This document shows positions 1 to 6,962 of a DNA stretch of 64,000 nucleotides, piece by piece. The stretch lies in NCBI RefSeq assembly GCF_902809865.1, contig NZ_CADDWH010000001.1, positions 1,860,001-1,924,000 on the forward strand. The letters are read 5' to 3'. The notes beneath the pieces are model-generated. The model made no database searches. It was given only the letters and a program-made list of their open reading frames with translations, and was not told where the DNA came from. The position numbers and the translations under genes are program-made. Origin of the DNA: Halobacillus sp. Marseille-Q1614 (GTDB lineage Bacteria > Bacillota > Bacilli > Bacillales > Halobacillaceae). Numbering within the stretch: the first letter of the stretch is position 1; each line of letters opens with the position of its first letter.

Positions 1-62
1 TCACACCACAAGGTTTGCCCCTAACATAAGGGCTACTTTATCATTTTATATGAAATTTTTTG

Positions 63-232
63 TTATATGTCATTTTCTATTTCTTCGCTGGTATTTCGTA
101 TTGCACCGATAGACTCGTAAACTAAACGAATGTGTGTATAAGATACGCCCGCCCTGCTGTTTTATGCGTTTCAAGTTCGTTGTATTCCTCGGTACTGTGT
201 ACTCGTTGTGTTTTCGTTGTCATAATTTCCAT
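63..232 (-). pseudogene. Possible frameshifted small element gene
   Basis: A 36-codon ORF starts at 232 (GGGGG-type ribosome binding site about 10 nt upstream) and stops at 122. A second frame, open from about position 159 to its stop at 63, then reads a protein-like tail ending in SEEIENDI. Joining the two would give a protein of roughly 55 residues. This could be a decayed gene, an indel error or chance. No family is recognised. Confidence 0.25.
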
Positions 233-257
233 GTAACGTTGTCCCCCTTCGTGTATT

Positions 258-286
258 AAAAAGGAACCCCGATGATTCGAGGCTCC
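258..286 (-). terminator. Rho-independent terminator after the 99-aa gene
   Basis: On the minus strand a 10-bp stem with two wobbles (arms 277-286 and 263-272, 4-nt loop) is followed by five T (258-262). It lies 22 nt after the stop of the gene at 308-607. Confidence 0.7.
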
Positions 287-307
287 CCGTGTCTACGTTT
301 CTATCGA

Positions 308-607
308 TTATGCAAATGTAACGCTGTTCACTAGTGGATCAGCCGTAAACTTGGCGACTAGATGCGTCTGCAGCGTACTAGATAACGTTACCTCAGCCGG
401 CAGGTTAACCGTAATGTCGTTGGCTGTATGGCCTTTAGATACATTACGTTGAATAACCTTGCTAACGACTTTCTCAATAAACTCGACGACGGTCATACCT
501 GAGGTATCGTTAGTTAACGTATTCCCTGATGCGTCCTTAGCCGTTAGTGCTCGGTAATCCGCCCCGTGTCTGCCTTCGTGTTCCCTGTACATGATATTGA
601 TTTCCAT
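308..607 (-). CDS. Hypothetical element protein, 99 aa
   Basis: Function not recognised. A strong AAAGGAGG ribosome binding site lies 8 nt before the ATG at 607, and a terminator follows the stop, so this looks like a genuine gene and the last one of its transcript. The protein is soluble, with no signal peptide or membrane segment. A central segment (about residues 38-60) is predicted-helix-like and is followed by a beta-like tail. It sits at the end of a run of small minus-strand genes of the element. The 146-nt gap upstream holds a hairpin, so it may be expressed separately from the gene at 754-1371. Confidence 0.7.
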   Translation of the reverse strand: MEINIMYREHEGRHGADYRALTAKDASGNTLTNDTSGMTVVEFIEKVVSKVIQRNVSKGHTANDITVNLPAEVTLSSTLQTHLVAKFTADPLVNSVTFA

Positions 608-630
608 TTATATTTCCTCCTTTGTAATTG

Positions 631-664
631 AGCAAGGCTTTAGCGCGATGCCGGGTGCCTTGCT
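631..664 (-). other. Hairpin in leader of the 99-aa gene
   Basis: An 8-bp perfect inverted repeat (AGCAAGGC at 631-638, GCCTTGCT at 657-664) stands 24 nt upstream of the start codon at 607. It has no T run, so it is not a classic terminator. It could be an mRNA-stabilising or protein-binding leader hairpin. Confidence 0.4.
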
Positions 665-753
665 TACCCGTTGATGAGTCGTTTCCTTGCCCCTCCGCCG
701 TGCCACCGATCCGCACGACGATCGATACTGCCGTGCACTCGGGGGGTTGAGGC

Positions 754-1371
754 TTAGTAACTCTTAGGCTTGTAGCTGAATGCCGGGTGAGTCATTTGTA
801 AAGTACGGTACTTATGAGTAACACCCGATACCTTGGCGTCTTGCAACTCGGTTAATCTCTCTTGCTCAGGCGTCTGTAGTGCGTTAAACGTGTTGTTTAC
901 TTGACGTAGCTTCTTCATTGCGAACTCATCGTCCTGGACGGCTTGTGCTACGTCTGGTAGTTGCTGTTTAACCGCATAAAGTCCACCCTCTGTTTCGAAG
1001 TGGCCCATTTTTTCCTCGAATCTCTCGATTGCTTGACGTTTATCACTGTCGGTCATAGCGAATGTTAATTCTGCCTTTAAGTCGGTTACAAATTGCTTCG
1101 CTAAGTCTCGATCACTAGGCATCACTCGAAAAGAGGAACGGGCTGCCTCGCGTTCTGCCTGCTCAATGTCAGCGTCGATATGTGCATGAAATTCCTTGTT
1201 GATTTCGCCTACCTTCGTATCTAGTTCGCCTTTCAGCTTGTTGATCTCGTATTCTCGTACCTCTGCGTCTTTGTAGTACGGGTTATCACTCGTGTTGATC
1301 GCGTCCACGTTCTTACGAAAGTCCTTCGTTAGCTTCTCTACTTCTTTTTTTAGTTGTTCTCTTTTATCCAT
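754..1371 (-). CDS. Hypothetical coiled-coil-rich element protein, 205 aa
   Basis: A highly charged, mostly helical protein with no membrane segment. Residues 1-65 and 80-130 are rich in Lys/Glu heptads typical of coiled coils, and the C-terminus is Tyr/Pro/Lys rich. An AAAGGGG ribosome binding site lies 8 nt before the ATG at 1371. The size and charge pattern recall phage scaffold or minor structural proteins, but no diagnostic motif supports this, so function is left open. It belongs to the minus-strand string of element genes and follows the 114-aa gene by 33 nt. Confidence 0.7.
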   Translation of the reverse strand: MDKREQLKKEVEKLTKDFRKNVDAINTSDNPYYKDAEVREYEINKLKGELDTKVGEINKEFHAHIDADIEQAEREAARSSFRVMPSDRDLAKQFVTDLKAELTFAMTDSDKRQAIERFEEKMGHFETEGGLYAVKQQLPDVAQAVQDDEFAMKKLRQVNNTFNALQTPEQERLTELQDAKVSGVTHKYRTLQMTHPAFSYKPKSY

Positions 1372-1404
1372 TTGAATTTCCCCTTTGTACTTAGTGTTGG
1401 TTTC

Positions 1405-1749
1405 TTATTTAGTGCGCTTGTTAAGCGTGCGCACATACGGCAGGTCTACGTTACTCATCACTTGCTTTTCGATATAATCCTCAGCCTTTAGAAACGTGTC
1501 TAACTGCGCTCGTGCATCGTAGTAGGCACGTTGTTCGTTCTTATCGGTGCTGTATCGTAACTTGTAAACGGTCTTCCCATCGCTGTACCGCATTACAATC
1601 GCTCGAACCTTGCATTCATGCCGGTTGACTCGATCCACCGTGATCCTCGTTAATACTTGACCCTCGGTTGCTTTGTCGCTCTCATACGCTTGCCCTCGTG
1701 GTGTATCCTTATCGTCGTCTCTTCCGAACCATTGCCCCCATGCTCCCAC
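1405..1749 (-). CDS. Hypothetical element protein, 114 aa
   Basis: Starts with GTG at 1749. The stop codon of the upstream gene overlaps this start (TAGTG), indicating translational coupling, and an AAAGGCGG-type binding site precedes it. The protein is small, soluble and basic at its C-terminus, with several Tyr/Arg-rich strands in the middle. No family is recognised. The tight coupling to the 86-aa gene suggests the two products work together or need matched levels. Confidence 0.65.
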   Translation of the reverse strand: MGAWGQWFGRDDDKDTPRGQAYESDKATEGQVLTRITVDRVNRHECKVRAIVMRYSDGKTVYKLRYSTDKNEQRAYYDARAQLDTFLKAEDYIEKQVMSNVDLPYVRTLNKRTK

Positions 1750-2009
1750 TATCGCCGACCGCCTTTCTTACGTTTAAATCGTCTGCTTTGTTGCTTAAAG
1801 TACTCTAAATGCTCCGGCGTCTGCCGGCTGTGGATGATCGAATACCTGCGCGGTGCTTGCCATGTACGTTTTGGCGGGGCCAAGCCCGATAATTCCTCGT
1901 CGCTCTCTAATAGTTCCTGCAGCCAACGTTCAACACTGTCATTTGGCTTTGCCTTGAATCTATTTTCCTGCTCCCTAAAGTATTTGTGACCGTCATTCCT
2001 ACGTCCCAT
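1749..2009 (-). CDS. Hypothetical basic element protein, 86 aa
   Basis: A small protein ending in a dense Arg/Lys tail (RRFKRKKGGRR), suggesting nucleic-acid contact. A GGAGAGG binding site lies upstream of the ATG at 2009. Coupled by overlap to the next gene (start at 1749). No domain is recognised. A plus-strand ORF over the same bases has no ribosome binding site and was discarded. Confidence 0.65.
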   Translation of the reverse strand: MGRRNDGHKYFREQENRFKAKPNDSVERWLQELLESDEELSGLAPPKRTWQAPRRYSIIHSRQTPEHLEYFKQQSRRFKRKKGGRR

Positions 2010-2030
2010 CGTTTTACCTCTCCATTTCGT

Positions 2031-2393
2031 TTAAATTAGTCGCTCACTGATATCCGATTGCCTGCGCATCGCATCGTGTGCTAACTTTTTAACTTCCTCG
2101 AATTTCGTACCACCCTTGTCCGGCTTATACCTAACGATCAAGTCGCTGTAATCGCTGATCCAGTTGACCTTGTAGGCAACGCTATTGACCTGTATTAGCG
2201 TTTCGTTACCTTCGTCGACCCCGATTGCATGTACGATAGAACTAAATATGTCTCGGTTAGATACGGGCGCCTGGCGGTATAACGAGTAGATCGCTAGGGT
2301 TTCGGTATGTTCATGCTCGACAATCCCGATGCCCACGCCCTCGGGAGTTTTAACTGTGGTTGCTTTGTACCGTCTTCTTTCTGTTCGTTGCAT
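2031..2393 (-). CDS. Hypothetical element protein, 120 aa
   Basis: Start ATG at 2393 has GGGG at a spacing of 7 nt. The product is a soluble alpha/beta-looking protein with a basic N-terminus (QRTERRRYK). Its first 100 nt overlap, in another frame, the 3' end of the gene at 2294-2635, an unusually long overlap for genes on the same strand. No family is recognised. Confidence 0.6.
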   Translation of the reverse strand: MQRTERRRYKATTVKTPEGVGIGIVEHEHTETLAIYSLYRQAPVSNRDIFSSIVHAIGVDEGNETLIQVNSVAYKVNWISDYSDLIVRYKPDKGGTKFEEVKKLAHDAMRRQSDISERLI

Positions 2394-2635
2394 GTTTCGT
2401 CCCCCGTTTCTTGTGCTTCGTTTGCCTGTGCCTGTGCCTCAGCTTCCGCCTGTTTACGTTTAAAATCGTATTCATTCTCGAAGTACCGGTCCAGACTGTT
2501 CGCTTGCAGCACCTCGTAGTCTTGTTCGAATAAGTTGTACATTGTGACATCCGATGATTTCGAGTGCGTGTCGGCGTCCTCGTACAGCTTTTTCGGAGGT
2601 TTCGCTACTACCTTGACTCCATTTAACTTTGTCAT
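2294..2635 (-). CDS. Hypothetical acidic element protein, 113 aa
   Basis: The start is set at ATG 2635 because an AAGGAG binding site sits 8 nt upstream; the longer ORF to 2698 would read through the preceding 45-aa gene in another frame. Residues about 60-90 form a strongly charged Ala/Gln/Glu-rich helix (repeated AEAQAQ-like units) followed by a polar tail. The last 100 nt overlap the start of the 120-aa gene. Function unknown. Confidence 0.6.
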   Translation of the reverse strand: MTKLNGVKVVAKPPKKLYEDADTHSKSSDVTMYNLFEQDYEVLQANSLDRYFENEYDFKRKQAEAEAQAQANEAQETGDETCNEQKEDGTKQPQLKLPRAWASGLSSMNIPKP

Positions 2636-2640
2636 CCGGC

Positions 2641-2778
2641 TCACTCCTTTTTGCGATCGAATAGACCCGCGACTAAACGCCCCGAGTCCTTGTAGCATTC
2701 GACTATAATTTCGTACTTGTCATCATTAAGCAGTTTCGCTATCATGCGTTGACTATCGCTGTATACTTGCTTGCTCAT
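2641..2778 (-). CDS. Hypothetical element microprotein, 45 aa
   Basis: A 45-codon ORF starting ATG at 2778, just inside the end of the HNH gene (26-nt overlap), and stopping at 2641, 5 nt before the next start. It fills exactly the gap between two good genes, and its end carries the AAGGAG of the next gene. The protein is charged and helical (SKQVYSDSQRMIAKLLND at the N-terminus) and ends in DRKKE. No family is recognised. Confidence 0.5.
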   Translation of the reverse strand: MSKQVYSDSQRMIAKLLNDDKYEIIVECYKDSGRLVAGLFDRKKE

Positions 2779-3331
2779 CGTTCATCACCGCCTCAACGTC
2801 GTCCTGCAGGGATCGCCATACATCGTAGTACCCTCGCCCTTGACGTTGTGCTAGTTCGAATACGACTCGACGTAATTGTAAATCTGATGCAGCGTGCTGT
2901 CTGAGGAATGATAGAAGGGGTTTGTCGCCTTTTCTCGAGTTACAACGTCTACAGCACGGTAGTAAGTTATCGTACGTGTTGGTGCCTCCATTTCGAAAGC
3001 TCCTCACGTGGTCGACTGTAACCTCGTGGGGCTGTAACTCTGATCGACAGTACAAGCACTCACTTTTCGCTTGAATCATGATGATATGAAACGGTAGTAA
3101 CGTGTCTTCTATCTCGTAGCCTAGTTCCTTCTCGGCTTGCCTGCGTTCGTAGCGTGTTTTACTTAAAGTCTGTACTGCACGGCCAACTTGCGACGACTTA
3201 TATTGTCGGTTGTATTCCGTCTGACATGCTCGGCAGTAACTACTGTACCCGTCTGCATTCGATGCTTTCTTGTGGAACTCGGCTATCTGCTTCGTTTGCT
3301 CACATTTTGTACACGTCTTGATCGTTGGCAT
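2753..3331 (-). CDS. HNH endonuclease with N-terminal zinc ribbon, 192 aa
   Basis: Contains a zinc-ribbon-like CxxC pair near residues 7-10 and a second near 33-36, then an HNH nuclease core around residues 90-140: CLYC, the catalytic VDHV histidine, and CCRRCNSRKGD. HNH proteins of this layout are common in phages and mobile elements, where they assist DNA packaging or act as homing or defence nucleases. The ATG at 3331 overlaps the stop of the small upstream gene (TAATG), so the two are coupled. The downstream region is a chain of small unknown genes. Catalytic residues look intact. Confidence 0.9.
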   Translation of the reverse strand: MPTIKTCTKCEQTKQIAEFHKKASNADGYSSYCRACQTEYNRQYKSSQVGRAVQTLSKTRYERRQAEKELGYEIEDTLLPFHIIMIQAKSECLYCRSELQPHEVTVDHVRSFRNGGTNTYDNLLPCCRRCNSRKGDKPLLSFLRQHAASDLQLRRVVFELAQRQGRGYYDVWRSLQDDVEAVMNDEQASIQR

Positions 3332-3501
3332 TAGTAACGACCACCTGGGCGCGTATTCGACTCGATTTCACTTAATCTTTCGTTCGACTCGCGTAACTCG
3401 CTTTCTATACCGCCCAAACGTTCCTCAATCTTATCGAGTGACTTCGTAATGCTTTTCACCGCTGCCCATACTTCACCTGTCATACGTTGTTGTTCTGTCA
3501 T
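3331..3501 (-). CDS. Small coiled-coil element protein, 56 aa
   Basis: A 56-codon ORF with GGAG upstream and a stop overlapping the ATG of the HNH gene (TAATG), good evidence of real, coupled translation. Residues 15-48 form one charged heptad-like helix (SLDKIEERLGGIESELRESN), consistent with a short coiled-coil oligomer. Phage and element operons often carry such small helical proteins of unknown role next to an HNH gene. Confidence 0.65.
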   Translation of the reverse strand: MTEQQRMTGEVWAAVKSITKSLDKIEERLGGIESELRESNERLSEIESNTRPGGRY

Positions 3502-3534
3502 TTCTCTTCACGTCTCCTTTTTCTATTCTCGTAA

Positions 3535-3687
3535 TTATTTTCGTTTGCCGTCGTCTAGCCCTAACTCAATCTGCATTGCTTTGATGACCGAACGTAACTC
3601 GTAGGATACTTGAGTCATGCCGGTCTGTTCCGTTATAGCAAGTGCCAGCGTATATGCTGCCATTGCCTGCAATTTCTCGTCTCTCAT
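3535..3687 (-). CDS. Hypothetical element microprotein, 50 aa
   Basis: Start ATG at 3687 has a near-ideal GAGGTG binding site 5 nt upstream. The product is a single amphipathic helical protein with an Ala/Leu/Met-rich N-terminal half and a charged tail ending GKRK. It lies between the 68-aa gene and the small coiled-coil gene, in line with the operon. No family is recognised. Confidence 0.6.
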   Translation of the reverse strand: MRDEKLQAMAAYTLALAITEQTGMTQVSYELRSVIKAMQIELGLDDGKRK

Positions 3688-3766
3688 CTCATCACCTCGC
3701 TTCATTTAAGTATGTTACTGTGCTTCACGCCCTTCCACTTTGACCGCGGTTCGAACAGGCGTTCGG

Positions 3767-3973
3767 TTACCGCGCCATAATAAAAAGGCTACCTGTATCC
3801 GTCGCGAATACTTCAGTGCCTTCGATCAATCGCTTTATTTCATTATCAAACCCGGGTAATGGGTCGCTTTTACCAACGTAACTTACCGACATATCCAGTC
3901 GTACGTTTATGCGCCCATTTAATAGTAGAAACTGGGTTTCAATCGGGTTGCTTACGTAATGCTTGCCGGTCAT
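3767..3973 (-). CDS. Hypothetical element protein, 68 aa
   Basis: The ATG at 3973 overlaps the stop of the XRE regulator gene (ATGA-type overlap), so the two are translationally coupled. The protein is beta-rich with a central VRLDMSVSYVGKSD stretch. Coupling to a regulator suggests a role in the same switch, for example as an antirepressor, but nothing in the sequence proves it. Confidence 0.55.
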   Translation of the reverse strand: MTGKHYVSNPIETQFLLLNGRINVRLDMSVSYVGKSDPLPGFDNEIKRLIEGTEVFATDTGSLFIMAR

Positions 3974-4200
3974 TCTTTGAACCCTCGCTTGCCTTCGAAC
4001 AGATCAATCGACTTCTTTACTAGATCAATTCGATCCGTCCCGAATGCATCGTTAATTTTACGTTCCAGCCTCGAACTGATTGGCGCTTTATCCGTTTCCA
4101 CCATCGCTAATAGTGCCCGAGACACCCCTAGTTTGTCGGCTGCTTCGTGTTGCGTCCAATCGTTTAACCGTCTCAGCGTCTTAAACACCCTTGCGTCCAT
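3970..4200 (-). CDS. XRE-family small DNA-binding regulator, 76 aa
   Basis: A single helix-turn-helix domain fills the protein: residues about 10-55 contain WTQHEAADKLGVSRALLAMVE, the classic Cro/CI-type HTH. The start is set at ATG 4200 because GGGGAGG lies 6 nt upstream; the longer ORF to 4224 is not supported. It probably represses element genes, perhaps its own promoter, since an imperfect dyad lies just upstream (4217-4232). It is coupled to the 68-aa gene downstream. Confidence 0.85.
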   Translation of the reverse strand: MDARVFKTLRRLNDWTQHEAADKLGVSRALLAMVETDKAPISSRLERKINDAFGTDRIDLVKKSIDLFEGKRGFKE

Positions 4201-4216
4201 TCGATACCTCCCCTTT

Positions 4217-4232
4217 TTGAACAATTTGTCAA
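4217..4232. promoter_or_regulatory. Possible operator for the XRE regulator
   Basis: Imperfect 16-bp dyad TTGAACAATTTGTCAA (12 of 16 positions symmetric) immediately upstream of the XRE gene's ribosome binding site. A TAGAAT hexamer partly overlapping it on the minus strand could be a -10 element. Autorepression is inference from position only. Confidence 0.35.
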
Positions 4233-4244
4233 TTCTAGGCTTTT

Positions 4245-4269
4245 AAAAAAAAGCTCGGGCAGTGTGCCC
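4245..4269 (-). terminator. Terminator after the zinc-finger gene
   Basis: On the minus strand GGGCA-CAC-TGCCC is followed by GAGC and eight T (4245-4252). It lies between the 183-aa gene and the XRE gene, separating the two transcripts. The stem is short. Confidence 0.5.
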
Positions 4270-4318
4270 TTAATTGTCCCTCTATATTAAGAATGAACGA
4301 GACGTTTGAATTAATAGT

Positions 4319-4337
4319 TTTCGAGTGTTTCTCGAAA
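4319..4337. other. Perfect 7-bp hairpin
   Basis: TTTCGAG at 4319-4325 and CTCGAAA at 4331-4337 form a perfect stem with a 5-nt loop, right after the stop of the 183-aa gene on the minus strand. On the plus strand it is followed by CTTTATTTTTT, so it could stop plus-strand transcription. Confidence 0.4.
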
Positions 4338-4346
4338 CTTTATTTT

Positions 4347-4898
4347 TTACCTCAGCTTATCGAACATCGAGGGATCAGGAATGCCGTACGTTTGACCGCT
4401 TTCCCATGCGGTTAACTCCATTTCGGTTAGAATCGCGTTTCCTACGTTGTCTCTTTTATCCGGCGCCATGTCTACGGGTACCTCGTGTACTCTACGCTTG
4501 TAAATCGGGTCAATCACGGTGCCTGGGCGCTTTCTACGTACCTCGTATTCTCGTTCGCATCGATCCCCCTTGTAGCATGTTACTCTTTTACCGTTACGAG
4601 ACGCGTTATAGAAGTAATCTCCGCATATCTCACAACGTCTGACACGTTGAGGCTTGAATTTTACCTCGCGCCACGTTAGACTAACAGGTAACGGAAATCT
4701 AAAAATCCAATCACGAAAAAACCTGCGCTCTGTCTTGTGCAGTTCCGCGAGGCTTGCTTGAAATTCCTCGGTTTCAGCGTGACCCGACATGCGCTCGAAG
4801 CGCTCGACTAACACTTGATACAACAACACAGCTACCTCATCCGTTAAGCCTTCGTTAATTACGTCCTGTACCTCTTTTACATATGCCTTCCCCATCAT
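4347..4898 (-). CDS. Element protein with a Cys4 zinc-finger-like motif, 183 aa
   Basis: Residues about 95-120 hold CEICGDYF, then TCYKGDRCE, a CxxC...C...C arrangement that probably binds one zinc and is typical of small phage or plasmid proteins. It is followed by a basic stretch (VRRKRPG). The N-terminal 70 residues are helical. A GGAGAGATA-type binding site supports ATG 4898 (a second ATG follows directly). A terminator (4245-4269) closes the transcript. DNA or RNA binding is likely; the exact role is unknown. Confidence 0.7.
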   Translation of the reverse strand: MMGKAYVKEVQDVINEGLTDEVAVLLYQVLVERFERMSGHAETEEFQASLAELHKTERRFFRDWIFRFPLPVSLTWREVKFKPQRVRRCEICGDYFYNASRNGKRVTCYKGDRCEREYEVRRKRPGTVIDPIYKRRVHEVPVDMAPDKRDNVGNAILTEMELTAWESGQTYGIPDPSMFDKLR

Positions 4899-5280
4899 TA
4901 TCTCTCCTCTTGTTTGATTTGTGAGATCGCTAAAACACGAACATTAGTTGTTTATCGACCTGTTATACAACACTCTCTAACAATGCATAAATTTTGCATA
5001 AAACACGAATGATGCCGGTGTTGACTTTCGCTTGATCTCGCTTGCCCAACGACAAACTGCCTGCGCCCCCTGTTCGGGCTGCATGCCGTTTAAAGTCGTT
5101 TCAAAGGCTTTGCGAGCGTTTTTGAGGCGTTCGGCACCCCCCTTTACTTCGAAAGCTAGCAAAACGGCTGAGAGGCGTACGTATGACGCTTACACGCCTA
5201 TGTCCGACGTGCATCATCGCTCCATTCCGCCTTAGCACGTTTCCAGCCTGCCTTTACCGGTGATTCTTGAAGATCCCCAA

Positions 5281-5318
5281 AACGTCTACAAGAGGCTCTG
5301 AGGCGCCTTAAACGACGA
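5281..5318 (+). repeat. Dispersed ~38-bp direct repeat, copy A
   Basis: Begins AACGTCTACAAGAGGCTCTG and ends in GCCTTAAACGAC. A second copy with about a quarter of positions changed lies at 5445-5481. A shorter match to its 3' end (GCCTTTAAACGACG) lies at 6225-6239, and an inverted half copy (GTTTAAGGCCTCT) near 5390. Confidence 0.55.
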
Positions 5319-5444
5319 GCTAGCGTCATAGTTAGCCGGAACATCGCACCTACCGTCAAAGCACACACAGCGTTTAAGGCCTCTCTCGCAACCGTAGAGA
5401 CGCGTTTGAGACGAAGGAGACCTATGACCCTCGATTGACGCTAG

Positions 5445-5481
5445 AACGTCTCTGCGAAGCTCTAAGACGCCTTAAAAGACG
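5445..5481 (+). repeat. Dispersed ~38-bp direct repeat, copy B
   Basis: Begins AACGTCTCTGCGAAGCTCTA and ends GCCTTAAAAGACG; same order of sub-motifs as copy A at 5281-5318, about 164 bp apart. Confidence 0.55.
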
Positions 5482-5650
5482 TGTATGACCGCAGGTAAAC
5501 GGTGCCACGTCCAAAACTGCGTCTTGATTACGCCCTGTACGTCCTGTACGCCCCCTGCCGTCCACTCGTGTCTTCTCGTTGGAATCGTGGGGTCTATTTC
5601 TCGTACCAGACGTATAAGCGTTTAAGGGTTTTATAACTTGTCAGCTTTGC

Positions 5651-5690
5651 AGGGAACGCAGTGACCTGCGGAGGGAACGAAGTGACCGAG
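5651..5690 (+). repeat. Tandem 20-bp repeat GGGAACGnAGTGACC
   Basis: Two adjacent 20-bp units (5651-5670 and 5671-5690) share GGGAACG, AGTGACC and a G-rich spacer. Their arms can also pair internally (CGCAGTGACCTGCG-like), so the array may be structured as RNA. Confidence 0.55.
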
Positions 5691-5726
5691 TGGGGTTATC
5701 TCTACTCCGTTTCACTCCGTAGCCCT

Positions 5727-5757
5727 GTGTTACTACTCGTTTCACTCGTAATAACAC
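5727..5757. other. 10-bp-stem hairpin
   Basis: GTGTTACTAC (5727-5736) pairs with GTAATAACAC (5748-5757) with one mismatch around an 11-nt loop TCGTTTCACTC. A related motif CTCCGTTTCACTCCG lies directly to the left (5704-5720). No T run follows, so it is not a simple terminator. Confidence 0.5.
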
Positions 5758-6727
5758 GTAAAGACAATCGTTAGAACCCGTTAAAAACGTATAAAACCGT
5801 AAAACCGTTAAACCCCGCTATCCTCACCCCCCTATAATCCCCCCTCTCCTTTCACCCCTTTTAGCAATTCTTACAGGCAAACCCCATCTTTCGAGAATCA
5901 CCAACACCATTTGTCAAGTTCGCCCGCTGCCGCGGGCCATTTACATCCTGATAGATTTTTCGCATCAAGACACCCCTTCACCAACGTACAGGGGTTCTTG
6001 TGAGGGAAATCTGGAAGGATGGAAATGAGGACTTGTAGGGACACTTAGGAGCTTGCGAGTAAGTGCACCATCTACACGTTAATCCCACCCGATCGCACAT
6101 TCGACCATTGCCTCTACGTTTACATGCCGTTTTGACGTCCATAAGTAGGTCTCTTAGACGTTTTCGTAGTCTTCGAGAGGCAACGGAGGTCTCACCTTAA
6201 GAAACGCTCACATGGTCGCTGAAAAGCCTTTAAACGACGCATGCCGTTTTACGGGCGGTTATGACCACGGCGGATACAGCGACCACAACGACTAACCCCT
6301 GCAAACTTACGAATCTTTATACAAAATACCGCATATTCATTCGTTTTATGCGGTGATACAGACGAAAAATCCCGGAGAATGCCGATTAAAAAACACGAAT
6401 ATCCCCCGAGGTTTTAACGAAGTCACACGGTTGTTATATAACAGGGGCTCGACGTACTTCCGATACCATATGTTCGACGTCTGACTCGCTGTAATCACCC
6501 TTCGCGGATTCACGTTAGTACCTGCCGATGAGGACAATGCTAACGAGTGATTAATCGGGCTCCAGGTGCGACATGTTAACGTGTGTGCCCCGTTGCAACG
6601 TTCTTACGCCTCGTGCCTCGTGTGTAACGTGCCCCTACCCTGGTAAACGGTGTATTGTAGAAACTCGTTATTCTAGCGTTGGAGAGGTAAACGACTTTAC
6701 ACGTATATGTTAACGTATAGTTTAGTT

Positions 6728-6759
6728 AGGTTAACGATAGTCATACATAGGTTATCGAT
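6728..6759 (+). repeat. AGGTTAnCGAT pair spaced 21 bp (iteron-like)
   Basis: AGGTTAACGAT at 6728-6738 and AGGTTATCGAT at 6749-6759 start exactly 21 bp apart, two helical turns. GTTAACGT dyads occur close by at 6575-6582 and 6709-6716. Iteron-like spacing is suggestive of a replication or regulatory protein binding array. Confidence 0.35.
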
Positions 6760-6962
6760 GCCCTCGTCTCACTCACGTCACACCTCGTCAATTACCGGGC
6801 ACGGCGTTCATCACGTGTACACCTTCCTCAGATCGAGGGGCAGCGCAATTCCACCCGTTTGCAGCCGTCCAGGCACGTTAGCCATACGCACACACCCCGT
6901 ATAAGCCACGTAAAGCCAGGGTATGGACGTAATATCCCCGCACTCCAGTTACCCCTACGACT

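Larger units (their letters stand above)
4899..6962. other. 2-kb block with no convincing gene, rich in repeats
   Basis: Only short ORFs without ribosome binding sites are seen. One (about 4977-5162, minus) looks protein-like but begins with an unsupported TTG; another protein-like minus-strand frame around 5190-5430 lacks a good start. The block holds dispersed ~38-bp repeats, a tandem GGGAACGnAGTGACC repeat, a strong hairpin, and a 21-bp-spaced AGGTTAnCGAT pair. It may be a replication/transfer origin, regulatory DNA, or decayed genes. Confidence 0.5.

Noticed and set aside
6346-6537. 63-codon minus-strand ORF in the gene-poor block
   Set aside because: TTG start with no binding site and no coupling to another gene.
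6810-6900. Chain of tiny start-stop overlapping ORFs on the minus strand
   Set aside because: Each is under 25 codons with weak or no binding site; expected by chance in this composition.
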